A DNA stretch of 64,000 nucleotides from Anisakis pegreffii (Eukaryota > Nematoda > Chromadorea > Rhabditida > Anisakidae): assembly GCA_035041965.1 (NCBI GenBank), contig JAPYMA010003040.1:124001-188000 (forward strand), given 5' to 3'. Position numbers and translations under genes: made by a program. A model generated the notes under the pieces. It saw nothing but the letters and a program-made list of their open reading frames with translations. It did no database searches and was not told the DNA's origin. Shown here in pieces: positions 49,092 through 61,075 of this stretch. The number at the start of each line of letters is the position of its first letter. Position 1 is the first letter of the stretch.

Positions 49092-49723
49092 GTGATTATT
49101 TCGTTGGATGAACATGACATGAATGCGTTTTTTGGTCACACGGTAAGTTTATATACGAGCGCAATGAAGAAACCGTATTCGACGATCTTTGATGCGTCGC
49201 AGCTGGAGTTGCTGCCAGTTTCAATTCACTACGGGAATTTCATAAACTGTTCAATGAGGGTGACCACTGCGAACTTAAAGACACATTCACTTAAAGCACA
49301 CGAAAATTGACCAATTACCACACGTTTACCATCAATTATTCATTTCATGTCTACAAGTACCGACACTTGCCTGATAATACCGATTGTGATCAGGGCAATT
49401 TTTCAGTTGTCGTTGCTGTTTTCCAGTCTGAGTGCAGTTACACCTTGTTGTCTGATGGCTGGCCTCAATCGTTTGAAGAATGCAACTAAACTAGCTCTCA
49501 ATACACTAGTCGCAAATTTATTCACAGCCGAATTCGATGCTTGCAAAGTTTTGCAAAGGTGAAAGAAAACATATCAAATGGCACAAGGTTAAAGAAAACG
49601 TATCGGATGGCACGAGAGCAATATTCAGAACAATATTCAAAGGTATCGAATTCAGATTGTCTGCTATCAACATTGAATTGCATCACTAACAGCACACGTG
49701 ATAGTATTATTTACGATTCGTAA
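49092..49723 (+). CDS. Cluster of overlapping open frames, possibly exons of a membrane protein
   Basis: Several frames overlap: IISLDEHDMNAFFGHT followed by GTAAGT (donor at 49143); AAGVAASFNSLREFHKLFNE after GTCGCAG at 49202; and a hydrophobic stretch LIIPIVIRAIFQLSLLFSS then AVTPCCLMAGLNRLKNATKL. The last suggests transmembrane segments. Phases do not settle on one model, so these may be exons of one gene or chance frames. Confidence 0.25.
49557..49614. repeat. Tandem duplication, 29-bp period
   Basis: AGGTGAAAGAAAACATATC... at 49557 is followed directly by AGGTTAAAGAAAACGTATC... at 49586, each ending ATGGCAC plus one base. Two copies with about five differences. Confidence 0.8.
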
Positions 49724-51874
49724 TGCGTCAAAGTTCTTAAACGCAAATGCTGGATCCTTTTGAATGATTCGTGTATACGCAAGGTCTATTTTGAATACAC
49801 ACGAATTTATTGATGCTTAATGCTTATTGCGAAATGAGTTTAAGTTTTGACAGCTTTTTTTAAACACACTTCGCATTAGTTCTGCCACATGAATTGAGTG
49901 CACTCAACAATTTCCACGAAGATGGTGTCCGAACTAAGATAATGATAAGATCCGATGATTTTTTGTGGTTATTATCAAGTGGCATGTTTCATTGACTTCC
50001 GATTAAAACTAAAGTTTAATCCTCTTACGTAAATGAATACAAATTATTTTGGCTAAGTAAACTGCAATGAAAAAAGAGGAACTTTTCGGCGTTACAATGC
50101 CTAGCTAGTCATTGTCATTGTGAAAATGATTTCAAACGTCTTTGATTGATGAAAATTGATTATGAGAAACTTATAAATGCTTACTTACACCATTGATCTA
50201 ATGAAATTCTCGCTAAGATTGGACTTCAAATGATTCTCAATAATCACAACCTCAAGTGGATATCGAATTTCGTAGCAGAATTCTCTCTCTTTTTGATCGT
50301 ATTAGCAGGAGTGATATTACTCTTCATATGAAAATCCCGATTCGACAATGAAAGTGCCACAGAAGTTGAATTGTCTTGGAACCTCTACAAGCCCAACCAT
50401 ATGGTATTCAACTATCGTTGAATTTCGTTCCATCGCATTACACATCGAAATGAATTCGAATCATTTTGCAATGAATCCTCAAATATTCTTCAGCCACAAA
50501 AAATAAGGATCATTCAGAGAGCAAATAAAAATACGGTGCTGTCAACTGTAAAACGTTTTGCTCGAAAATTTTTTCCATGCCAATCGTTCCTAGTTAAAAA
50601 GGTATTTGTCCATCTAAGAAACATCGCAAGTTGTTTCAGTTTGACACTCACTTTTAGCTTATAGTTTTTTCGCATTAAGTGCTAACCTATACAGCCGTAC
50701 GACTGTTGATTTTTATAACTGCAAGTAGCAGTGTGATATTAATAGTTCGTGCACTTAACTAAACTCACGCGAAAAAGAACAAAAGTAAATAGCAAGCCCT
50801 TAAACTCTGTCTGTAAGCACAAGCCACAATTATGCACTATTAGTGCGCTACGATGTCTAAACAGCAGTACAAAATGCAACATAAGTAATTGATTCCATCA
50901 GGATAAGATTGGGTTTCTGAAATGATGCGTGGACAATTAATTCCGGACATTCCGTTCAAAAATCAGAACGAAGATTCAACGACTATCAAATAAGATCAAT
51001 CGAGTGGTTTGAATCTACATCCAATTCATTGCAGTTTGAATATTTCACATGTTTGAAGCATTCGTGATGAATAGTGAATTTAATGAGACACAGAGTGCTA
51101 ATGAATATTCGAATAATGCAGCGAATGGATCAATTGGACGGAATACGAACGAAGTAATGCGATGAAAACGAGGGGAAGCAGGAGTGTACGCGTAAGTTAT
51201 CAACTAAATTGTGCAGCACTTGAAACAGGGGCGAACCTATGAGACATACAAAGAGCGAGCATGAAGATGGCAGTTGTCACAAATCATAGTAAGCTTTCAA
51301 TGCGATTGCATACCCAATCATCAATTTGAGCCACATAATTCACTTCGATATCTCGATCGAATTTCATTTCAACTTCAAATTTTTTGTCACCATTCACTCG
51401 ATGATGGTTAAAAGAAATTTCAATTCGATGATCTAACGACGCGTAGTAGTTCTACCATCCTAACTGCAAGTGGAATTAGTGTTGAAAATTTGTGGCTGTT
51501 TTTGTGAACTGATAACTAAATAGTGTCCTCAGCACTTCATCTTTCTTTTGCACCAAATTTCAAGGATTGCAATTGTTCTCGCGAATTAGACTAAAGGTGT
51601 GAAGAATGCAAACGTATCAGTCCATTCACCTTTTTAATAAGTGCTGCCTGTTTTTCTGAAGCTATAAAATGTCTTCTATCACGGAAACGCTTTCAAGCGA
51701 CGTTCATTTTCGAAAATGACCACATGTTTGGTTTGTCTGTTGCGATCAGTTTCGAGGGATAGTTAAGCTTTGTTAATGGTGTTTCAAGGAATAATGAAGA
51801 ATTCAATCGAAAAGCGGTATAGCTAATGAACACGACTTCTTCGAAAAATAAGTGCAAAATCGACAAATGGCGGT

Positions 51875-51973
51875 TGAATAAATTCAATAAGTTCAATTAT
51901 CACTAATTGGCGACTGAAATTCAATTCATTCGCCTGAATAAATTCAATAAGTTCAATTATCACTAATTGGCGA
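51875..51973. repeat. Direct duplication, exactly 60-bp period
   Basis: A 39-bp block (TGAATAAATTCAATAAGTTC ... TTGGCGA) at 51875-51913 recurs without change at 51935-51973. The identity implies a recent event. Confidence 0.9.
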
Positions 51974-52207
51974 TTGGGCAACTGTACTGGAATAAATTAA
52001 GGAATTAAGCATTTAAAATTTGGTGTAATAAAGGCAAAAAGTGGATGTGCTAAGCGCGGATGTTCAACGAAAATGGCAACCTATTGTGTCAACAAGAGCA
52101 TCTCGAGCACTGCCTTTAAAATTCAATAATCGAATCGTTATCAAATACTTCCGTTCTTTACGGTATAATATTGAATAATGCATGTAACATAGGCGAACGC
52201 ATGGCTG

Positions 52208-52528
52208 GTGAACATCACTGAACAAAAGTTGGCGATGAATGATTGGTCATTTGGGAATACAGTCGTTCGCTTCTATTCAAAACCTTTGGGTGTTGGATGC
52301 ATTCAACTAGTGGAAATTATTTGTTTACTTGAATTTTGTGACACTTATTCCGGTGTAGTTGAGGGACGACCACCTAATTCTTATTGCGCCTACCAACCAC
52401 TTTCCTCGAGCGAACATTCAGATAGAATGCATTGTTACAAAACGATACTTTTCAATCGTTTTCTCGCTTCATTAGCTGTAACGCTATTTGGGTTCGTAGC
52501 TCTTAGCCAGTTGTTTGAACCTCCATGA
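52208..52528 (+). CDS. Hypothetical 106-aa ORF with hydrophobic segments
   Basis: Starts MNITEQKLAMNDWSFGN. It has two hydrophobic parts (VGCIQLVEIICLLEF and FLASLAVTLFGFVALSQLF) around a polar Cys-containing middle. No splice sites are needed and no family is recognised. The minus strand is broken by stops in all frames here. It may be a real small membrane protein or chance. Confidence 0.25.
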   Translation: MNITEQKLAMNDWSFGNTVVRFYSKPLGVGCIQLVEIICLLEFCDTYSGVVEGRPPNSYCAYQPLSSSEHSDRMHCYKTILFNRFLASLAVTLFGFVALSQLFEPP

Positions 52529-55150
52529 GATAGATATGGGCATTTTGTACTGGTTTGTTTCCGAAATGGCCCGATGGTAGGTAGTAGACCATAGTAGAAC
52601 CTTTAAAATTTTCGCATTAGCAGTAACAGCATTGAACAACTCCTCTATCGTAATCGCTGACTTGCTTTACGATACTTATAAAACCGCTATCGTCAACCAG
52701 AACTAGCCGTAAAATCAGTGAATTCGGCAGAATGGGAATGAAACAAATTATGAGGCTGAACCAATCATCGTCAAACCTTATCCTTCTCGTTGGCTCAATC
52801 CAATTTTTCTATTACTGCAGACAATTCTCCTGTTGGTCGACTGTTCGCATATGAGAGGGAGAGAATGTGGTGTGAGTAAGTTGAGGATTGAAGTGTGAAC
52901 AGAATGAAATAAATCTGTCTTCGAACAATTTCAGGAGAGGGCGTTCCGACCGATGATTGCAACCGTTTTTATCTAATGCCTAGAATAACCATTTTCAATG
53001 CGATAGAAACATGTTCACGAGAACACTCCCTACTTTTTCATCAAGGTCTCACATAATTGTCGTTATTTCCTTCCTTTTCGAAAGAGAACCATGAAATCTG
53101 AAATCAGTGAATACGGTAAAGAATCATTATTCTTTGTATGTAAGCAACTGACTCATCAAAATTAATCGGATAGCGACTGACTGATGCATAGAGCAGATTC
53201 CAGTGTGCAAGCAGCAGCAGCAGAAATAATGCGAATAAGCGAAATCTGAAGCGTCACATGTTACGCGATGAGAAATGCCGAATGATATGAGTAACGATGA
53301 ATATGAGAGCAACTCAGCGAACGGAGTGTGCAATTCTATTGAAGTGATCATTTGAATAGTTATAAAATGATCCTGTAAGCGATTAATAAAACACTGACAG
53401 AGCCCTTGAAAAACGTACACTTCAATAACGAACTACTAGCACCATATGAACTTTTATGTGGCAAAAAATAAGTGTAACGAAGAGATTGTAAAACGCTTAA
53501 TTCTTCTGATTTGATGCTTAATTCTTTTAAGTGTTGAACACTGATAAGTGCCAACCAGATATCAGCTAGTAACTTTATCAATTCGTAAACTTTATGACTG
53601 CAGTAATTGCGCTATGCTTCTTAAAAAAAGTATTCGAGCGTTTGATAGTTACTGGACGACTTCCAAACGTTACAGCTTAAATTGCTATTGCCTACTTAAA
53701 ACCACGAGTTATCCTTCGAACCATTAATGCCATTCTGTTGAACACCAAATGAGTTTGCTTGAGTTGAGGGTCAAAACACTTCAGCCGCTTCAAAAGCGTG
53801 ACATTTCTCGTTTATGAAAACGAAACCTTTCGGACAGAAACAAAAAATAATGCACGCACCAGATGTGTGCACGATTATTTGAGTGCCAACAAAAATATAC
53901 GATCGAAATAAATGCTGCTGAGAAAAAGCAATCGTTACATGTGATTGATGGAAACCATAGCAAACAATTACAAGTTTTGACGTCACAACAATTTCATTAG
54001 CACATAAAATTTCGTCAATTTAAGTAGCACATTTGCATCGATAGCCCACCTCGGACGTTGAAAGCATGCTTGCCTCGCAGTCAAACTGCAAGTCCATGTA
54101 GTAAATCTTCGCAATGGTTGAAATATGCAATTTTATAGTTGATTGAATGAATTGGTAAGAAACGGTTCAAGATTAAATTGGACTATAATCAGTTGAGAGC
54201 AACGACTTGTCGCTTTCATCGAATTGATTGAGTCATTCTGAGGCATCTTTGATAACACTCACTCAATTTCCAAAGACATTCGATAATGATAGTAAATTAT
54301 TGTTGTGAGCTAAAAATATAGAGAAATACTCGTACTCAATTTCAACCAGCAACTAAACTGAAACAATTGGGCTAAGATAGATGATTAAACTTCAAAAATA
54401 ATCCATTTATTCGTTACTTTATGGCATCAATCTCTGCTGTTCAAACAATCAGTAGACTCCATTCTTTACGAAGGCCTGTCCTTATGAAACTCGAAGAAAA
54501 AAGACTAAAAATGAAGATCATCTGAAGGCATTGATCATTTGAAATCTTTATGAATGAGAGCTTCAAAGAGCGCATAAAAGTTGTGATGCGGAACACTTCA
54601 CTCGTACGGATCTAATCCTAGGCGCACAAAGAATAACGAGTTTCTTGTCGATTGCTCTTTGATGTAGCTGAACATTAAAAATTCACAACGCTCTCTAGTC
54701 ATACCGAAACAACAACACTAGCTGGCATTGATGAAAAGATAATTTCGGATGTATTCAAGGGACGTGTCTAAATTGATTGCTTGGCGCATGTTCGAATTTC
54801 TGAATTGACACATGACAAAATGAATCATGCTAATGGCCTTGTAGACTAGCTTCATTAAAGAAGTAAGTGAGCAATTGGAGAGATCTGAATCTTCTCAGGA
54901 AACAAAAATGATCTGGCTGAAAGTCATTCAATTTAAAGAAATATTCTGATAAAGCCCAGAAAGAAAACTACAAGAGGCTCATTTCTTTAGAAAACATTGT
55001 TCCTTTCACGAAAGCATGAGATGAAATCGGTCTTCTTCCATTTAATAAGAACATCGAAATGATTCCCAATCGCACAGCAGACACAAAGTCCAAATTGCGG
55101 AAATCAGTTTCTGAATTGTCGCAGTGTTGCAACGCTGCCTCATGAAAACT

Positions 55151-55947
55151 TTAAAAAAATTGTTCCTCTTCAAATAACTCTAACATATGAGCAGCTGCTG
55201 CCTTTGCGCATTTTGGTTGCAATATGCGCGCCTTCTCCAAAACATCACCACTGACTCGCAATGCTGTCAATAAAAAGGAGCTGCCGGAAGTCAGTGATAC
55301 ACGAAGAACAGTTACTGAAAACAACACGGCGGATCAGAAAATATTCAACAAAAAACTACAGGCACAGTCTTGAACTCGTTTATGCTACGGTTAACGCTGT
55401 CAAGTTTTCGATGAAAAATGAATTCTTTCGCAGGAAGTTCATAACACATTTCTGTCAACCATCAATCATCGCAACAAGTCAATTGAAATGTATTTAAATG
55501 TCATATGACTCGAACCGACTATAAACATCGCAACACAAACAACAAAATCAAATATTTATGAATTTCGTCCATTTACATGATGCCCTAAAAGGAGTTAGCT
55601 CTTTATGAGAAGTGCCGAATTTCGCCAATTAGGAAAATGTCGGCTTGGACGTGTGGAAAAATGACGACGAAAATTTCTTAAACTGGGAAAGCGTCTTCTC
55701 TAAAACAGTTTACAAACTGTGGTTGTGGTTGTAGGTGAGTCCAGCTAAGGCGTAGACAATTCAAGTGACCCAAGGGTGAGGCGAGTGCCGACTGGCCAGT
55801 AACTTCATTCTGATCTTGCCGGGAAGTGTTCCTAATGAATAATTCGTTGTTTGACATGGAAGAATTGGTGTCAACATCTTTCCAGCTACCCTGTCCGACA
55901 TCTTCCCAGTTGAGGGATTTTTCGTCGATATGTTCCGCACACCCACT
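55151..55947 (-). CDS. Candidate minus-strand exons, product unrecognised
   Basis: In transcript order: 55947-55714 (after CATTGTAG, 78 codons, starts SGCAEHIDEKSLNWEDVG, donor GTAAAC) and 55314-55151 (after GTTTTCAG, ending ARILQPKCAKAAAAHMLEL and FEEEQFF, then stop). The two do not join in phase directly (0 versus 1), so a further exon or another donor is needed. A different frame at 55761-56009 is also open. No domain recognised. Confidence 0.25.
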
Positions 55948-56394
55948 CTACAATGCGATTTTTTCGATAGTTTTTTGACACCATTCAAGTGAGTTTTCAC
56001 GATGGGCACCTCTTAAATATTCCCCCTTAAAATTCAATGTTCGCGTTTTTCCATTGCCGCATGAACCATTAACCTCACAATGTGTTCGATATATCTGTTG
56101 TAAAGTTTCTCAGAGATGCTTAAAGATTTCGAGTTATCTGTTACAAAGTTTCTGAGACTAAATCTTCAAAAAAAGTCTTCACATAAACTTGAATTTTGAA
56201 GAATACCGAAAAGCGCTAATGAGCTCTTAAATTAATTCCAGCATTATGCGAAACCCAGAATTAGATGAAATGAGAATTTTACATGGGAGCGTACATAAAA
56301 CACGCGCAGAAATTCAACTCCAGACGACGGGAAGTAACGTGTGAAAAAAAAAGGATGCTCTATCCATCCAGCATTGTAACACCGTCGTTTGGTT

Positions 56395-56600
56395 CCAACT
56401 CACGAAACGGGATGGAGTAGTGATGGATTCCGAGCGAAATTTCGGTCGGTCTGAATCCGATCGAACTGGTACTTCGTCATTCCGACAGTCGAGATTCCAA
56501 CTGACTTTCCGAATTGCTCGGTCGGAATCCGACTGTCGGAATTTTGACCGAAATATCGGATTTTTTTGACCGGCTGTCGGTCGGATCCCATCACTAGGAT
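56395..56600. repeat. CCGA/TCGG-rich repeat upstream of the kinase gene
   Basis: TCGGTCGG, GAATCCGA, ATTCCGAC and related words recur at least a dozen times in both orientations across about 200 bp, bracketed by GGATGGAGTAG and GGATGGAGTGAC (56410 and 56598). It is rich in CpG in an AT-rich setting. The minus-strand frames open across it (56314-56681) are products of the repeat. Confidence 0.65.
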
Positions 56601-56910
56601 GGAGTGACAAAATTTGACTCTCAAAGTGGACAGAAGTCTCTGGTTCTCATAATTCAGAAAAGTCGACAGGATTCTATACATTCAAACTTCTGCTTTATGC
56701 ATAAGTTGATTGCCTATCGCTCATATGCATATTCGCTGGATCGAATCCATGCAAAATGTGAAAGCACTGAAATGTAAAATGTGAGTCGAATCGAAGTAAT
56801 AAATAGCGTTATCATTCACTTTTCAGTCATTGTTTTTATAAATTAGTTTGGAAGAATATTGTGTCGACGAATTCACCTTGCGTTCAAGTGTCGACGAATA
56901 TTCAGTTAAA

Positions 56911-59900
56911 ATGCCGAAGCATGGTGATTGAATAATTTTCGACTTTGCTTTGGTGTATCCGGTGATATTTATTGTATATCACCGGATACACCAAACTATA
57001 GTTTACTTTGATATGCATTGACTTTGAACAAGTTCTAAACAAGATACTGATTTTTTAGAACATAATGACGCAGGTCCAGTTGAATTAAAAATTGGCAAAG
57101 TTATTGGCAAACGTTGGCAAATTATTGAAAAACTCGGCGAGGGTGGTTGTGGATCCGTTTATAAGGTTCAAGATATACACACTATGGCTAAAGTAAGTTG
57201 GGTTGGCTTATTTTGGTGTCTACGTTAGTTAACCCTCCTGATCTCTCCGACTTTCTTTAGTATCAACGCTTGATGTTTTCGAATCTGTTCCGACACATAT
57301 TTCAAAACTGACAGTGCTTCGTTGCGTATGGTACATTGTATGTCAAATGTGCCTAGAGTTTACTGCGAGCAGGTGACGACCGAACGAACCCTGCACCGAC
57401 CCTTCTCCCGTCCCCTCCTCTCTATCCACTCTTTCAAAATTCAATTAGATGTATGGAACCTAGCTTAGTGAGGTTGTTTCATGCCATATTTAAACAAGTT
57501 TATTGTGCAAACTTTTTGTAATTCATTACCTTTTTTCCATATCAGTAACGTCTTCTCTTTAAATGTTTTTGAATCTGTGAAATCGAGTCATTTTTCGTCA
57601 TGTTTTTTCTGCAAGAGCAATAACCCGCAGTACAGTTAGTGTACGTGGTGCAGATGACCGCTAAACTGCGAGCGGCTGAACTGCTCTATATTTTAGTTTC
57701 TAAAACGAAAAGGTTTGTATGAAGCTGTTGCTTTTGTTTCAATCTGAATATATGTGCATTCGTAATTCTGACAACTTCAGTGTGATGAATGGGCGAGTGG
57801 TGGCAATTAATTAGTTACGGTAATTGGTACGGTCCAGTGTTTTGATGCAAACTCCAATTATAGTCGTAGTTGTTGTCTTTCGTCAGTCATGTCACCTTCG
57901 CAGTAAATGGTGCTTTCATTTGCAGTGTACTTGCACGAATGAAGCGATTCTATCACACCGAATTTTTAACGGTAGAAAAAGCACTGTATAGCATTGTAGT
58001 ATGGCACAGCCACAGTACTGAGCCAATGCACAACATTCACTTCTGTTTGTATCTCATCCAACTCAGTGATTGCTAAGTTGGACGAACGTCCATGGTTGTC
58101 ATCTTTAAAAGATCTTCAGAGCTCTCAAGTAATCACTATATCATACAATATAAACAGGTTGAATAATTTGACCATATTTAGGCTGCTCTTAAAGCCGAAT
58201 CGAATTTCATTGCTGGTGGGAGCGTGTTGAAGCTTGAAGTGCAGGTATGTCCGGTAATTCCAAGCCTTATGAACACAATTTCCTTCCGTTTCATCATCGT
58301 TCTTGTCAAGGTAGACGGGAGGATTTCTATTATCCGATGAATTCATTCATATCTTCCGGCATCGTTCTGCATCCGGTGATCCAGTTGGCAAACTTGTCAG
58401 ATAGTCATAGGCGTACCACCTAAAGCAGAAGCAAGTTTTACGGACATTTGGTTACACCACATTCATATTGGGTTGAAATTACATGAATCGCAATTCTGAA
58501 ATAGTGTTGAAATGAAATTTTAAGTGAGCGAAGGTTTGTCGCAACTTCAAAAGAAAACACCCCAAATATTTCAAATTATATCCTTATGATGTAATTTCAC
58601 TCCCCAAAAATTCGATTTATTGAATTCAGAATATTGATTCCAGGTTCTAAAACGTTTAGAAGGTCGTCGTTACGTTGCACAATTATTACGATCATCAAAA
58701 AAATCTCTGTAAGGATGCCATTTTCAAAACTATGAAAACCATCTGAATTATCAATATAGATCAGTCTAACTGCCCAATTTTCGCTCTAGTTGACGATTAA
58801 AACGCAAACAGCGAACAAGAAGACGCGCTCATTCCTCATTACAGCACTATTGAAAGGCCTGAAAAAATCAAGATCTCTTAAAGAATTTTACAATAAATTC
58901 GTTATGCGACCAGTTAATTCGATGAGAACTCCGCATTCGCTGCAGCAGAGGAAAATTAATATCTGAACCGTTAAATTGATGCTCAAGTTTAATTGCGGAA
59001 ATGAATAATCCACTTAAATCGTTCGCTTACGACGCTGCAAAAGAGAAAAGTTTCAGGTATTCATATATGGTGATGACGTTGTTTGGACATTCATTGTACT
59101 ATCTTCTGAAACATAGTCCTTACTGCAGTACTTCAACTCAAGTTCGAGTCGGAGTTAATATTTTGTATGGCGTTAAACAATTACATGAGGTAAGTGGGCT
59201 GTACAAAATGCTTTCTGTGTTTATTATCGTCCATTGCTTATTGTTAGTAAACCATTTTTTCGAAAACATCCCATGCTTCTAGAAAAACAACTTATTCACA
59301 GGTGGGTTTCGTGCATCGTGATATCAAACCAGCGAACTTGGCGGTTGGTCGTCGTGGTAAAGAAATTCACGTTATTCATATTCTTGATTTTGGTCTTGCT
59401 CGAGAATTTATTCTCTGCAATAATGCTGGCCTTGTTGAAATCAGAGCACCGCGAAGACGTGCATTGTTCCGGTTTGTAGCAATTGCTTCATTTGGGTTAT
59501 TTACATGAAACTCTTATGGTTGGAAAATCACATATGACTTACTTCAAGTTTTCTCCGCTAGATTCGCGTTTGGACTTAGGTTTAGCTTATGACCGAACTT
59601 AGAATAGGCTAGGGTTCACCCATAACAGATTTTATAGGTTATTCCTAATATGGAAAACCGATTGCCGCAGGATTGGTGGTAATGAAAGTAAATTGAGTGA
59701 ATAATGAACAATTTTCAGCGGGACCGTTCACTATTGTTCTTTAAATACACATGCGAGGAAAGAGCAGGGGCGAGGGGATGACCTGTGGTCAATGCTATAC
59801 GTGCTTGCTGAAATGAAGGGTCCTTTACCGTGGGAGCGTGTTCGGTGAGTCATTACTAATGACTGAATTGATTATGAGTTCGAGGAGGATATTGGTGTCC

Positions 59901-61075
59901 GTTCACTTGCTTCATGTGAAAGCGGCTTCATTAATGAGCATTAAATTATAGAGGTGATGAGCAAATTGGAAAAATGAAACGAGAAACAACGGATCCGGAA
60001 TTATTTCGCAATAGTCCCGAGGAACTCATTGATGTGAGTTACCATTCCCCATTTACTTCATGAACTGCATGGTTGAATGATTTGAGTCAAGGTCGTGTAG
60101 ATCAGTTCGCTCTGATTGAAACGTTCGACGTTCATCAAAGCGGTTTCACATTATGTGCACTGAAGAACTGATTGTGATCTTAACACAATCACTCGGCGGA
60201 CGCTGAAAGGTCTCCATGATAGCTCATAGGTAGAGCCCCAACCAGTAATTGGTACCTCGAGTTTTGTGTGGCGTGGCAATAGAGGAAGTGGGGAGAATAC
60301 TCGAAGGTGGACACTGGTTTAGGATCTTCACGCTGGGAAGGGAGACACTTCAATCGCATGTGCAGAACAGGTAGAGAAAGAATCGTTTCCGAACCTATAT
60401 GTGCACTACTTCTTCACTTTATAATGTTCTTTTAGATCGCTGCCCATCTAAGAACTCTCGATTATTTTAAACGACCTGATTATCACTTCATTTATCTGAA
60501 GTTTATGGACGTTATTTCAAAACGAAAATATAAGTAAGTTAATCCCATCGATGTTTCTTTCGAATGGTAAGTTAGGAAGCCAAGTATGTATCATCTCGAG
60601 GTTACAATCTCATTGTGTTGCAATTGTGGTAGCATTCATCTGAAAGCTCAAAATTCACGTGAACCCTTCAAACTGCTTACTTAATGGATTTGTTCTACAG
60701 ATTTAGCGATCCTTATGACTGGGAACATGGAGAAGTTCGTCATCACTCCCGAATCGATGCCAAGAGTAGACCACGAACTAAATCAAAAACCACTACTCCA
60801 ACGGGCAGTCGCGAATCATCCGAATTGTAAGTTATTTCAATCAGGAATCGCTCGTTCTAGAAACTGTTCAGTTCACATCAATTTTCATCGTTTCCAAAAG
60901 TAATATTCCGTTTTCACCATCGAATAACCATTGGATTTGCAGAAAAGCTCCAGCAACTAACGACGATACACACGGGCAACCGGATAACACAGCTCCATTG
61001 TCGGATCGTTCAAGTGATTCAGAATGCGATCTTTTTCAAGAGGCTGATTTTGAGAAAAACGAACTTGGTTTATGA
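56911..61075 (+). CDS. Tau-tubulin-kinase-like serine/threonine kinase (CK1 group)
   Basis: Eleven exons: 56911-56923, 57059-57192, 58182-58244, 58644-58708, 59057-59189, 59302-59471, 59719-59844, 59952-60033, 60436-60533, 60701-60826, 60943-61075. All phases agree; 380 aa. The first coding exon is only 13 bases (MPKH plus one base) and is preceded by ATATTCAG, a possible spliced-leader site. Motifs: glycine loop GEGGCGSVY (31-39), catalytic Lys53 in [15 protein letters not shown] with Asp143, DFG at 165-167, then [35 protein letters not shown] and [21 protein letters not shown] and the sequence around [11 protein letters not shown] are typical of the TTBK family, which is greatly expanded in nematodes, often with sperm expression. 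The C-terminal tail after PYDWE is polar and acidic. All catalytic residues are present, so it is probably active. The substrate is unknown. Confidence 0.93.
56949..56995 (+). repeat. Hairpin with 20-bp perfect stem in kinase intron 1
   Basis: Arms 56949-56968 and 56976-56995 are exact reverse complements with a 7-base loop (TTATTGT). The hairpin takes up the middle of the 135-base first intron, between the 13-base micro-exon and exon 2. Confidence 0.9.
60215..60290 (+). other. Possible tRNA-derived remnant in kinase intron 8
   Basis: ATAGCTCATAGGTAGAGC resembles a tRNA D-arm/A-box. CCAGTAATTGG could be an anticodon-like arm, but the following B-box (GGTTCGANNCC expected) is not intact and the acceptor stem does not pair. 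It is at best a decayed tRNA or tRNA-derived short element. Confidence 0.25.

Larger units (their letters stand above)
49724..55150. other. AT-rich region without a supported gene
   Basis: I see a 60-bp tandem duplication (51875-51973), a 106-codon ORF (52208-52528) and a 38-codon Asn-rich frame at about 51051-51167 (starts MFEAFVMNSEFNETQ). Otherwise there is nothing recognisable on either strand. Confidence 0.35.

Noticed and set aside
54040..54110. Possible tRNA around GCATGCTTGCCTCGCAGTC
   Set aside because: Arms do not fold into a cloverleaf and there is no B-box.
55261..55497. 78-codon + strand ORF rich in Lys and Arg
   Set aside because: It overlaps the minus-strand candidate exon ending LELFEEEQFF and has no supporting motif.
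56314..56681. Two overlapping minus-strand ORFs of 93-98 codons
   Set aside because: They are generated by the TCGG/CCGA word repeat (Ser/Asp/Arg-rich in several frames) and have no splice context.
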